Positions 51,939 through 59,933 of a stretch of 64,000 nucleotides of DNA are shown here, in pieces. The stretch lies in the NCBI RefSeq assembly GCF_900108345.1, contig NZ_FNVV01000014.1, positions 2,270,548-2,334,547 on the forward strand, in the 5' to 3' direction. Under the pieces are notes generated by a model. That model was not told where the DNA came from, did no database searches, and saw only the letters and a program-made list of their open reading frames with translations. The position numbers and the translations under genes were made by a program. How positions within the stretch are numbered: position 1 is the first letter of the stretch; every line of letters begins with the position of its first letter. The DNA comes from Bacteroides ndongoniae. GTDB lineage: Bacteria; Bacteroidota; Bacteroidia; Bacteroidales; Bacteroidaceae.

Positions 51939-53249
51939 ATGGCAGTAAAAGTAGCCCGCGGGCAGGTCACCATCATCGACCAGAACGACGCGGTATCGTT
52001 GCAGGCATTCATCGGCTCCTCGCAGCCCCTGACACAGGTGTACAACAGAGACAACAATGCCTATGCCCCTTCGTGGGCGGCTTCTCCCTATCTGGTACTT
52101 ACCCCTTCGCTCTTCGTCAGCGGTCAGGCGGCGACCGACCAGATCACCTCGGTAGGCAATGCCGCGACGCTTACGGCAGGCGTGAAGAGCGGCTCGGCCA
52201 AGTGGTACAAGAACGGTACGGCGATCGTCTCCGGACAGGACAGCTGCACCATCGGCGCGGCATCGGCCAAGTATGCCCTTACCGTCAAAGCCAACCACAT
52301 GACCGTTTCCGCTCCGCAAGTGCGTTATACTTTCGAGGCGGTTTACATCGACGCCAACGGGCTGGAGATTCCGTTCCGGGCGGAGATTCAGTTCACGCAG
52401 CACCTGAACGCCGGAGCGATGATCGCCGCCGTGGCGTATGCACCCGACGGCATCGTATTCAAGAACGACGAGGTGGCGACGCTCAGGGCGCATTGCGACC
52501 TGTGGCGCGGAGCCTCTATCGACACGACGAACGTCACCTACGCGTGGGGCATCAAGGATTCGGCGGTATTCGCGGGCACGACACTGACAGCTGCCGCGGC
52601 AGCCGGAGCCACGACCATAACGGTCGCTTCGGTAATGAACATGGAGGCGGGAGGCAGGATAACCATAGGATCGGCACAGTACACCATTTCGGCAGTCAAC
52701 GCCTCCACGAAGGTCGTGACGCTGACCTCCGCACTGAGTGCCGCAGCCGCATCGGGAGCCGCCGTTTCGTGTCCCTACTACAACTCCATGCTGGGTGCCG
52801 GCTGGGCATGCCTTACCTCGACCAATCCTCGGGGCGTGACGGCAGGCTGGACGACAAACGAAATCACGATTACGGCAGATGCCGTTCTCAACTTCGAGAC
52901 CTTCAAGTGCGCCATCAAGGATACGGACACCTCGGCGGGCAACGCCTCGGCGAACAAGGTCGTCTGCGACATCATCTCCTTCACGGATATGTCCGACCCC
53001 ATCACGGTTGATCTGGTCAGCCAGAAGGGGTTCACCATCAAGAACAACGGCAATGACGTGGATGCCAAAGCCGTGTTATACAGGGGCGGTGAGGAAATCG
53101 ACACGGGCGGGACAGCTTATACCTATACATGGAAACTGTGGAACTCTGCCGGGACTTCCGTCGTGAAGACCTACACGGGAAAATCCATCACGGTCTCGAA
53201 AGCCGATGTGACGGGGAAAGGCGTGCTGATGTGCGAGGTATCGAAATAA
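51939..53249 (+). CDS. Ig-like domain tail protein (436 aa)
   Basis: Starts MAVKVARGQVTIIDQNDAV. It contains a run of Ig/BIG-like beta-sandwiches, an Ala/Thr/Gly-rich middle (TLTAAAAAGATTITVASVMN) and a last domain with VDLVSQKGFTIKNNGNDVDA. The last domain resembles the end of the preceding protein (the phrase RGGEEI recurs in both), suggesting shared or duplicated C-terminal domains. It is the last phage gene before the cobalamin locus. Confidence 0.7.
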   Translation: MAVKVARGQVTIIDQNDAVSLQAFIGSSQPLTQVYNRDNNAYAPSWAASPYLVLTPSLFVSGQAATDQITSVGNAATLTAGVKSGSAKWYKNGTAIVSGQDSCTIGAASAKYALTVKANHMTVSAPQVRYTFEAVYIDANGLEIPFRAEIQFTQHLNAGAMIAAVAYAPDGIVFKNDEVATLRAHCDLWRGASIDTTNVTYAWGIKDSAVFAGTTLTAAAAAGATTITVASVMNMEAGGRITIGSAQYTISAVNASTKVVTLTSALSAAAASGAAVSCPYYNSMLGAGWACLTSTNPRGVTAGWTTNEITITADAVLNFETFKCAIKDTDTSAGNASANKVVCDIISFTDMSDPITVDLVSQKGFTIKNNGNDVDAKAVLYRGGEEIDTGGTAYTYTWKLWNSAGTSVVKTYTGKSITVSKADVTGKGVLMCEVSK

Positions 53250-53272
53250 ACGACATGTCTTACAACGAATAC

Positions 53273-53303
53273 GAGGGTGCCAAATACTTTTTGGGACACC
53301 CTC
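53273..53303. terminator. Inverted repeat between convergent phage and btu genes
   Basis: GAGGGTG at 53273-53279 is complementary to 53297-53303, with an A/T-rich loop. It sits between the end of the last tail gene and the end of btuD, so it probably terminates both. It also marks the phage/cobalamin junction and could be a mobile-element end. Confidence 0.5.
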
Positions 53304-53334
53304 ATTGCGTCTGACGTGTTTCCCGACAGGAAAG

Positions 53335-54099
53335 TCAGTCTCTTGGCATGGATTTCACGATCCCGCTCACGGGGTCGAATTGTACGGCGGCATTGTTGAA
53401 CAGCCGCTCGATATGCCCGCTGCGGATCATTTCGGAGGTCGGCAGACAGTGAAGGACGGGCGTATCGATAAGGGCTATTCTGTCACTCAGCGAGAGGGCT
53501 ATATCCAGTTCGTGAGTGGAGAACAGAATGCATTTGCCCTCAGCATGCGCTAACCGTGCGAGCAGGGAACACAATTCGTAACGGTTGGGCATGTCAAGAA
53601 ACGAGGTCGGCTCGTCCAACAGGATGACGGGCGTTTCCTGAGCCAGAGCACGGGCTATCATAATGCGCTGGCATTCACCGTCCGACATCTTATCCATCGT
53701 GCGGCCGGCATACGCCTCCATTCCGACCGAAGAGAGCGACCGCATGACGATTTCCCTATCTTGAGGCTGCATGCGGCCGATCCAGTTGGTGTAAGGGGCG
53801 CGGCCGATAGCCATGACATCCTCGCACCGCAGGTTGGCGATGCGTGTGCGCTCGGTCGTGACAAATGCCAGTTGCCTTGCCTTCTCCGGAGTTCTCATGT
53901 TTGCGATACAATGTCCGTCGAGCAGGATTTTACCGCAATAATTATGATTCAGTCCGGCTATGGCACGGAGAAGTGTAGATTTCCCCGTGCCGTTCCTGCC
54001 AATAAGGGCAGTCAGCTGTCCTCTTTTGAAAGAGGCATCGACCTTATCGAGAAGCCTCTTCTCTGCGTAGCCTATGGAAAAATCGCACAGTTCTATCAT
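53335..54099 (-). CDS. btuD: Cobalamin ABC importer ATPase, BtuD-like (254 aa)
   Basis: ATP-binding subunit that powers corrinoid import across the inner membrane. Walker A GRNGTGKST (residues about 34-42), signature MSDGECQR (the usual SGG is SDG here) and Walker B VILLDEPTSFLD are intact. It begins 4 bp inside the end of the permease gene. Iron-siderophore importers have the same fold; the BtuG/BtuB context decides for cobalamin. Confidence 0.85.
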   Translation of the reverse strand: MIELCDFSIGYAEKRLLDKVDASFKRGQLTALIGRNGTGKSTLLRAIAGLNHNYCGKILLDGHCIANMRTPEKARQLAFVTTERTRIANLRCEDVMAIGRAPYTNWIGRMQPQDREIVMRSLSSVGMEAYAGRTMDKMSDGECQRIMIARALAQETPVILLDEPTSFLDMPNRYELCSLLARLAHAEGKCILFSTHELDIALSLSDRIALIDTPVLHCLPTSEMIRSGHIERLFNNAAVQFDPVSGIVKSMPRD

Positions 54100-55076
54100 A
54101 CCGTCATCGATTTATTGCGTAAAACCACCCATACGACTATCGGGATTCCCAGCAGTGCGGTAATGGCATTTACGGGCAAAGTGAACATTTTGGAAACGAT
54201 ATCGCAAAGAAGCAATACCGCCGCCCCCGAGAGAAGGGTTCCCGGCAGGAGCACGCGGTGGTCGGCCTCGCGGAAGAGCATCCGCGCGACGTGAGGCATG
54301 GCAAGACCGATGAAGCCGATCGGGCCGCAGAAAGCCGTTACCGTGCCGGCCAGCAGCGTCGTCGAGAGAAACAGCAGACCGCGCGAACGGCGGATATTCA
54401 GTCCCATCGTTACGGCATATTCCTCGCCGAAGAGCAGGAGGTTGAGCGGTTTGATCGTCCATACGGCCAGCAGCAACCCGACGATGACCGACGGAAGGAG
54501 GATGGCGAGCTGCGGCACCGTCACGTCGCCGAGCGACCCCATCGTCCAGATGACGAACGCCTTTAACGCCTCCTCTTTGCTCAGATATTGCAATATCTGC
54601 ACGACAGCGCTCACGCCTGACGAGAACATCATACCCAAAATCAATATCACCATAATGTCCTTTATGCGGTGTCCGACGGCAGCGATTACGAGCAGCACGA
54701 CGGCCGCACCCAGCCAAGCCGCTCCGGCGATGCCTATCGACGAGCCGACGCCTGCCAGCACCACGAGCGCCACGCCGAGGCTTGCACCCGAGCTGATGCC
54801 CAGCACGTAGGGGCCGGCCAGCGGATTGCGGAACAATGTCTGCATCTGCAAGCCGCTGACCGATAGCGCCGCCCCGGCCAGCAGAGCCACAACCGCCTTT
54901 ATCAGCCGTATGTTCAGTACGATTTTCGCCGTAGTCCGCGGGCAGTCGCCGCCCGTCAGGGCCGCCCATACGTCGCCGACGGGAATGCGAACCGCGCCCA
55001 CAGCCAAATCCAACAGGAAGAGGCCGACCGTAAGCACGGACAACGCGGTGAACAGGATGACGGGGCGTGAACGCAT
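54096..55076 (-). CDS. btuC: Cobalamin ABC importer permease, BtuC/FecCD-like (326 aa)
   Basis: Very hydrophobic with about ten predicted membrane helices. It has the FecCD motifs LSVSGLQMQTLFRNPLAGPYVLG near residues 60-82 and a late FCGPIGFIGLAMPHVAR coupling region for the ATPase. It lies one base after the BtuF gene stop and overlaps btuD. The role is transmembrane passage of corrinoid. Confidence 0.85.
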   Translation of the reverse strand: MRSRPVILFTALSVLTVGLFLLDLAVGAVRIPVGDVWAALTGGDCPRTTAKIVLNIRLIKAVVALLAGAALSVSGLQMQTLFRNPLAGPYVLGISSGASLGVALVVLAGVGSSIGIAGAAWLGAAVVLLVIAAVGHRIKDIMVILILGMMFSSGVSAVVQILQYLSKEEALKAFVIWTMGSLGDVTVPQLAILLPSVIVGLLLAVWTIKPLNLLLFGEEYAVTMGLNIRRSRGLLFLSTTLLAGTVTAFCGPIGFIGLAMPHVARMLFREADHRVLLPGTLLSGAAVLLLCDIVSKMFTLPVNAITALLGIPIVVWVVLRNKSMTV

Positions 55077-56216
55077 CTATTTCAGTTGTTTGTAGTATAC
55101 GAAATCTTCTTCGACCAACTCGGGGTGGAATATCTTCACGAGGTCGCGCAGAAGAAGGTCGGGATTCACGACGGCCGATTCGTAGTAGTCGTTGCCTCCG
55201 GCGGCATTGGTGCGGGCGTTGTTGTTATAGACATAGCCGTTTCGGACGCAGCGGGTATCGGCGAACTTCGGGCAGGCGGCTTTCAGTTCGTCGAGTGTGT
55301 TCGCCATGCCGACGTTCAGCCACATATCGGCCTCCGAAGCGAGCAGGTATGCCTCCTCCAAGTCGATAGGCGTCGAAGAGTTGCCCGTGTTCTTCTTGTA
55401 GATGTAGTCGCCTCCGGCGTCGGTAATCAGCCGCACGGCATAGTTTTCCGTCGAGGGCATGAACCACGAATCGCCGTAGGGCGTATTGAGCATGACCGAC
55501 GGGGCATCGAGAACGGCACCGGACACTTTCTGTTTCAGCGCATTGTATCGGATCGGAATATCCGCGAATACCTTTTCGCCCTTCGCGCGTTTCCCGACGA
55601 CCTCCGAAAGCGCCACCAGCCATTCGGCTTTGCCCAGCGGAGATTCTTCGAGATAATCGCCGACATACATGAACGGGATGCCGAGCTCCTTGAGTTTGCT
55701 CTCCATCGCACTGGCCCCGTTCACGCCGAAAAGCAGCACAAGGTCAGGGTCGAGCGACAACAGAAGTTCATAATTGATATTTCCCTCGTAACCCACGTCG
55801 CCGATGCTGTCGCGGCGTGCCTGAATGTCGGGATTGGAGATATAGTCGAGTCCCGAAACGCCGACCACACGTGCCGTCTCGCCGATGGCGTCGAGCATGG
55901 CGATATGGGTCGAGGACATCGCCACGATGCGCTGCGCATCCCCTTCGAGGACCTGCCCGTCGAAACCCTCGGGAACGGGTTCCCCGTTACGGGAGATGAA
56001 CAACCGGGTGGTGACGCTATCCGCGCCCTGCCACGGATTCATGACGGAAACCAGCACGCTCTGTCTGCCGTCTGCTCTTTCAATCTTGAATCCCGAGGCA
56101 TATTCGGGAGCGTAAAGCTGTTTGTTGAAATCGGCAAGTTGGGAACTCTTGCCACGACAGCCTGCAAATGCCAGCGCAAGCAGCACCATCAGGCTCAAAT
56201 TCTTTAATACTTTCAT
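55077..56216 (-). CDS. btuF: Periplasmic corrinoid-binding lipoprotein, BtuF-like (379 aa)
   Basis: Starts with a lipoprotein signal, MKVLKNLSLMVLLALAFAGC (Cys at residue 20). The body has the bilobal binding-protein layout, with VVGVSGLDYISNPDIQ and INYELLLSLDPDLVLLFG motifs typical of this class. It delivers corrinoid to BtuCD. It is about 100 residues longer than E. coli BtuF, as usual in Bacteroidetes. Confidence 0.85.
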   Translation of the reverse strand: MKVLKNLSLMVLLALAFAGCRGKSSQLADFNKQLYAPEYASGFKIERADGRQSVLVSVMNPWQGADSVTTRLFISRNGEPVPEGFDGQVLEGDAQRIVAMSSTHIAMLDAIGETARVVGVSGLDYISNPDIQARRDSIGDVGYEGNINYELLLSLDPDLVLLFGVNGASAMESKLKELGIPFMYVGDYLEESPLGKAEWLVALSEVVGKRAKGEKVFADIPIRYNALKQKVSGAVLDAPSVMLNTPYGDSWFMPSTENYAVRLITDAGGDYIYKKNTGNSSTPIDLEEAYLLASEADMWLNVGMANTLDELKAACPKFADTRCVRNGYVYNNNARTNAAGGNDYYESAVVNPDLLLRDLVKIFHPELVEEDFVYYKQLK

Positions 56217-56240
56217 ATCATTACCTTATTTACGTTTACA

Positions 56241-58298
56241 TTATTTTCTGCTTTTCCCGAATTTCGGGGTGATGCCGATGAAGAACTCGAAGTTGATGCC
56301 GGGCATAGGACGCGACAGCACCGAGAGATAGTCCTCGTTGAACAGGTTATTGACGGCAAGTTTCAACTGTACATCCAGCGGTTTGAACGACAGCATTTTC
56401 TCCAGTGAGATATTGCTCATGAAATACCGGGGCAGGTGGCCTGTCAGCGTGTAATCGTTGCTCGACATGGTGAAACGTTCCGAGTAGTAAGCCCACTTGT
56501 AGAGGAACGCCCACGTCCGCCATGACAGCCGTCCTGTCAGCGAGGCGGAGTGCTCCGGCACGTAAGGCAGTTGTTTTCCCACCGACTGGTCGGCGGGCGA
56601 CATCTTTTCGCCCTCGTTGATGGAGGGGGTCCACGAATAGGAACCGTTCAGGTCTATCAGCCAGTCCTTTGCCGGCTGCACGGCAAGGTTGGCCTTCACT
56701 TCGACACCGTAGGCATGGACTTTCTTCACGTTGCGCGGCGAGAAGAACCCCTTGGTCGTCGGCAGCCAGATGATCCAGTCGTCGATGTAGGAGTCGAACC
56801 AGCTTGCGCTGCCGCCCAGTTTATATACCCCCTTTTTGCCGACATCGAAACTCACTCCGGCGTCATAGCTGAAGCCGTGTTCGTTTTTAAGGTCGGGGTT
56901 GCCGCCCGGCAGAAAGTAGAGGTCGTTCAAAGTCGGAAAACGATAGTTGCGCGATACGGAGGCTTTCACCATCACGTTCCCTTTGCGCGAAATCAGTCCG
57001 TCGATGAAGAATGCCGGGATGAGCGGAGCCCATTTGTCGCCCGACATCTCCTCGCGCAAGACCAGCGACAAGCCCAACGGCTCGACAGGCTGCCATTTGG
57101 CCGATACAGAACCGGAGAGCTCGACACGCCCCTTGTCATATCCGACGACGGCTTTGTTGCCATCCTGAAGGATGATGTTCTTGTCTTCGCTGCGCACGAG
57201 ATGCTGGTACACGGATACGTTCGAGGTGAAGAACCATTTCCTGCCGGGCGAGTATTCCGCTTCCGCCTGTCCGTAGAACGTGTTTATCTTGCTCCGCGAA
57301 CGGGTCATGGAGGCCCAGTTGTCCGGCGCCACCTCACGACGGTAGTCGTAGGCCATCCACGTATGGATATAACCGCCTTTCACGCCGACTTTCCATTTCT
57401 CTTTGATATGGTCCCATGACAGGACACCACGAAACGTCTGCTCCCGCTGGCGGTTCTCGAAGGCGGTCTCATCGCCGTAATCGGTCGTGAGCATCGGCAG
57501 TTCCCGGTTGGAGTTGATATACCATGCGTTCAACCCGAAACGGTCGCCTTTCAGGGTGTTGTAATATACCTCCTGCAACAGGTGCAGGTCCTTGAACGAA
57601 CCCGATCGGTTGCGTTCCTTGGGATGATACTGTCCGATGATGTTCTTCTCCTCGTCGTAGATATTTATCTTCTTGTCGTGGTTGGTGTACTTGTAATCGT
57701 TGGGCGACGACGAATAGACCGCGCGGGTCGAGACCTGCCATCGGTCGCTGCCGTAGGTGAAGCGGGCGAACTCGTCGAACGTGCGGAACGACCCGATGCC
57801 CTGCACGTATTGGGCATGGAAGCCCTCGCCGACCTGCGGCGTAGTACCGAGTTTGACAAGTCCGCCGAGTCCGCCGCCCGTTTCATTCACCGACGACGTG
57901 CCATGAAGCAGCGAGGCCTGATCTATGAAGTAGGACGGTATGGTGGAAAAGTCGGTCATACCCAGCATGGGATTGTTGATGCGCATGCCGTTCCACGTCA
58001 CCTGCGTGTGGCTGGGCGACGTGCCGCGGAAAGCAACGGTGGAGAGCGTGGCGCGTCCGTAACTCTTGACGAACACGGACGAATTGAACGTCAGAATGTC
58101 GGCCATCGATAAGGCAATGTTCTCTTTCAGTGCGAGCGAGTCGAACTTCGTCTTCTGCACGCCGATTTCTTTCATCGGGCGTTTGCCCCACACCGTGACC
58201 TCGTCTATCTGGTGGATGCGTCGTGTGATTCCCTGCGCGGACAATACGGACGGACAGACGAGCAGTAGCGAGAAAAGTATGTATTTCGTATAAATCAT
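56241..58298 (-). CDS. btuB: TonB-dependent corrinoid receptor, BtuB-like (685 aa)
   Basis: Signal peptide at about 1-21 (ending LSAQG), TonB-box-like IDEVTVWGK, plug domain with VAFRGTSPSHTQVTWNGMRI and GGGLGGLVKLGT, then a 22-strand-type barrel ending LPMPGINFEFFIGITPKFGK. It moves corrinoid through the outer membrane using TonB energy. Its start codon lies inside the stop of the transposase-like gene (4-bp overlap), so they are co-translated. BtuG upstream and BtuFCD downstream support the substrate. Confidence 0.85.
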   Translation of the reverse strand: MIYTKYILFSLLLVCPSVLSAQGITRRIHQIDEVTVWGKRPMKEIGVQKTKFDSLALKENIALSMADILTFNSSVFVKSYGRATLSTVAFRGTSPSHTQVTWNGMRINNPMLGMTDFSTIPSYFIDQASLLHGTSSVNETGGGLGGLVKLGTTPQVGEGFHAQYVQGIGSFRTFDEFARFTYGSDRWQVSTRAVYSSSPNDYKYTNHDKKINIYDEEKNIIGQYHPKERNRSGSFKDLHLLQEVYYNTLKGDRFGLNAWYINSNRELPMLTTDYGDETAFENRQREQTFRGVLSWDHIKEKWKVGVKGGYIHTWMAYDYRREVAPDNWASMTRSRSKINTFYGQAEAEYSPGRKWFFTSNVSVYQHLVRSEDKNIILQDGNKAVVGYDKGRVELSGSVSAKWQPVEPLGLSLVLREEMSGDKWAPLIPAFFIDGLISRKGNVMVKASVSRNYRFPTLNDLYFLPGGNPDLKNEHGFSYDAGVSFDVGKKGVYKLGGSASWFDSYIDDWIIWLPTTKGFFSPRNVKKVHAYGVEVKANLAVQPAKDWLIDLNGSYSWTPSINEGEKMSPADQSVGKQLPYVPEHSASLTGRLSWRTWAFLYKWAYYSERFTMSSNDYTLTGHLPRYFMSNISLEKMLSFKPLDVQLKLAVNNLFNEDYLSVLSRPMPGINFEFFIGITPKFGKSRK

Positions 58299-58804
58299 TT
58301 GATTCCGTTTTTAGGGTGGGTATTCGCGGAAAAATGTACCGTGGAGGATGCCGGCACGGACGTTTGATGCGGGTCGAACCCATTCTCTTCAAGCAGTTGT
58401 CCGTATTCTTCCTCGAACGAGATCTCCTGATGGATTGTATGCTGCTCCTCGATGTGCCGTCTGAGCCGGTGAAGGTCGCTGAACGACACGCTGAACGAGT
58501 CGAATCCGGCAGCCCAACCGGAGAAGTCGGCATATTCCGGGGTTTTCTGGTATACCGTTCCCGTGGCGCCTTTCACCTTGTTCACGATCTTGCTGAAATC
58601 CCCGGAATTCGGAATCTCGACAAGTACATGCACGTGGTTGAGAAAGGCATTGGCGGCATGTACGCGGCAACCTTTCCCTGTAAAAATCCGTGTCATCCGC
58701 TCGAGCATCAATCCTTTTCCCGTTGTCGGAATCGTCATCTTGCGTCCTTTGGTAACGAAGATGAGATGGTATAGGTGTCGTATCCTGCCCATCACTTCCA
58801 ACAA
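58295..58804 (-). CDS. IS200/REP-type transposase-like protein, probably domesticated (169 aa)
   Basis: Y1-transposase fold with the metal-binding HUH-type motif NHVHVLVEI (about residues 57-65) and the C-terminal FSVSFSDLHRLRRHIEEQ helix. In active relatives that helix reads roughly V..YI..Q, with the Tyr that attacks DNA; here a His stands in that place. The gene overlaps btuB by 4 bp and btuG by 13 bp, with no terminal hairpins visible, so it behaves as an operon member and not a recent insertion. It may retain hairpin-binding ability. That it is domesticated is my inference. Confidence 0.75.
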   Translation of the reverse strand: MLEVMGRIRHLYHLIFVTKGRKMTIPTTGKGLMLERMTRIFTGKGCRVHAANAFLNHVHVLVEIPNSGDFSKIVNKVKGATGTVYQKTPEYADFSGWAAGFDSFSVSFSDLHRLRRHIEEQHTIHQEISFEEEYGQLLEENGFDPHQTSVPASSTVHFSANTHPKNGIK

Positions 58805-59862
58805 AATGCGCCGGGGATTATCCCGACATAGAATTCATCGATCAGTTCACCTTCGGACGAGTAGCGGTAGACAATGCCCTGCTGCTGGTAGTCGATGGCA
58901 TCGGCCACGTAGACATCGCCACGCACGGGGTCGACGGTCAGGCCGTAATAAATCGTACCGCTGTATTCGAGGAACGGGCGCACGGGAACACGTTCCGCAT
59001 CCACGTCCATCGACCATATGTCCTTGTTGATCCAGTAGAGCTTGTCGCCCGTACCGTTGAGCTGCACCTCCGAAGGCCAGTCGCCCATCTTGAACTTGAA
59101 CTGCTTCTCTACGGTGAACGTCTCGGCATCGATGCGGTAGAGAGACGGGGCTTCGTAGCCGTAGGGCGAACCCTCGTACCCACCGTCGGTGATCGTCCAC
59201 ATCTTGTGGTTCTTGTCCATTACCAGCGAGGTGGGCTGGATGCCGACTTTCAGTTCTTCTACCACCTGATCCGTTTCGGTATCGATCTTGATGATGCGGT
59301 TTTGGTACGACCAGCAGTTGCAATAGACATATTTGCCATACTGCACCATCTGCTCCGTGGAGCCGCTTTCCATCGTCATGTCCGGCACCTGGATGTAACC
59401 GGTGATTTCATATTTCTTGGGGTTGATGATGAAGATGCGGTTGTCCCACAATTGGGTGACATAGGCTTTCTCGTCGCTGAGGAAATGGATATAGCGCGGC
59501 GAAGTCAGGTTCGTGATACGGCCCACCTCTTTGAACGTATTGAGGTCGATGGCGAAAATCACGTGGGAATTGTTCACCACGACCCAGCCCTTATTGTCGT
59601 GGATGCACATCGATTGCGCCACGTCGCCCAGCTTCATGCCGTTGGCACGGAAGAACACTTCATTCTGCACCTGTTGGGTTTCGGGGTCGTAGTACGACAA
59701 CGTGGCATTGCCGTACTGGAAGTTGCCCTCGTTGGTGATGAACAACCCGGCTCCGGTAGCGTTGAAATCTTCCACCGCATCTCCGTAGTCCCACTCCATG
59801 CAGCCCGCCAGCAACAGCGGCAACCCGCATAGAAGAATGATATGTCGTATCAGATGTTTCAT
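58792..59862 (-). CDS. btuG: Surface cobalamin-binding lipoprotein, BtuG-like beta-propeller (356 aa)
   Basis: Lipoprotein signal ending LLLAGC (Cys 21), followed by an acidic start and seven-bladed YncE/DUF5074-type repeats (GLFITNEGNFQYGNATLSYY, VWVVVNNSHVIFAIDL-like blades, GVYVADAIDYQQQG-like end). BtuG proteins sit on the cell surface, bind cobalamin very tightly and cap BtuB. Order btuG-(tnp-like)-btuB agrees with known Bacteroides loci except for the inserted gene. Its 3' end overlaps the transposase-like gene. Confidence 0.85.
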   Translation of the reverse strand: MKHLIRHIILLCGLPLLLAGCMEWDYGDAVEDFNATGAGLFITNEGNFQYGNATLSYYDPETQQVQNEVFFRANGMKLGDVAQSMCIHDNKGWVVVNNSHVIFAIDLNTFKEVGRITNLTSPRYIHFLSDEKAYVTQLWDNRIFIINPKKYEITGYIQVPDMTMESGSTEQMVQYGKYVYCNCWSYQNRIIKIDTETDQVVEELKVGIQPTSLVMDKNHKMWTITDGGYEGSPYGYEAPSLYRIDAETFTVEKQFKFKMGDWPSEVQLNGTGDKLYWINKDIWSMDVDAERVPVRPFLEYSGTIYYGLTVDPVRGDVYVADAIDYQQQGIVYRYSSEGELIDEFYVGIIPGAFCWK

Positions 59863-59933
59863 TGGCTTGTTATAAACGGGAAAGAGTACCGGTCTTTCGG
59901 CCAGTACCCTGTTCCCTTGTAAAATAATGGGTG
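59863..59933 (-). repeat. Short intergenic stem-loop in the cobalamin operon
   Basis: The 71-bp gap before btuG contains, on the leftward strand, a 7-bp stem GTACTGG/CCGGTAC with one G-U pair and a CCGAAAGA loop. The G-U on this strand suggests an mRNA element (processing or stability between the AT-rich and GC-rich halves of the operon). Confidence 0.4.

Noticed and set aside
27313..53249. Mu-type transposable prophage
   Set aside because: Head genes are Mu-like, but no MuA/MuB, Gam or Mor genes and no terminal repeats are visible, so the replication mode cannot be stated.
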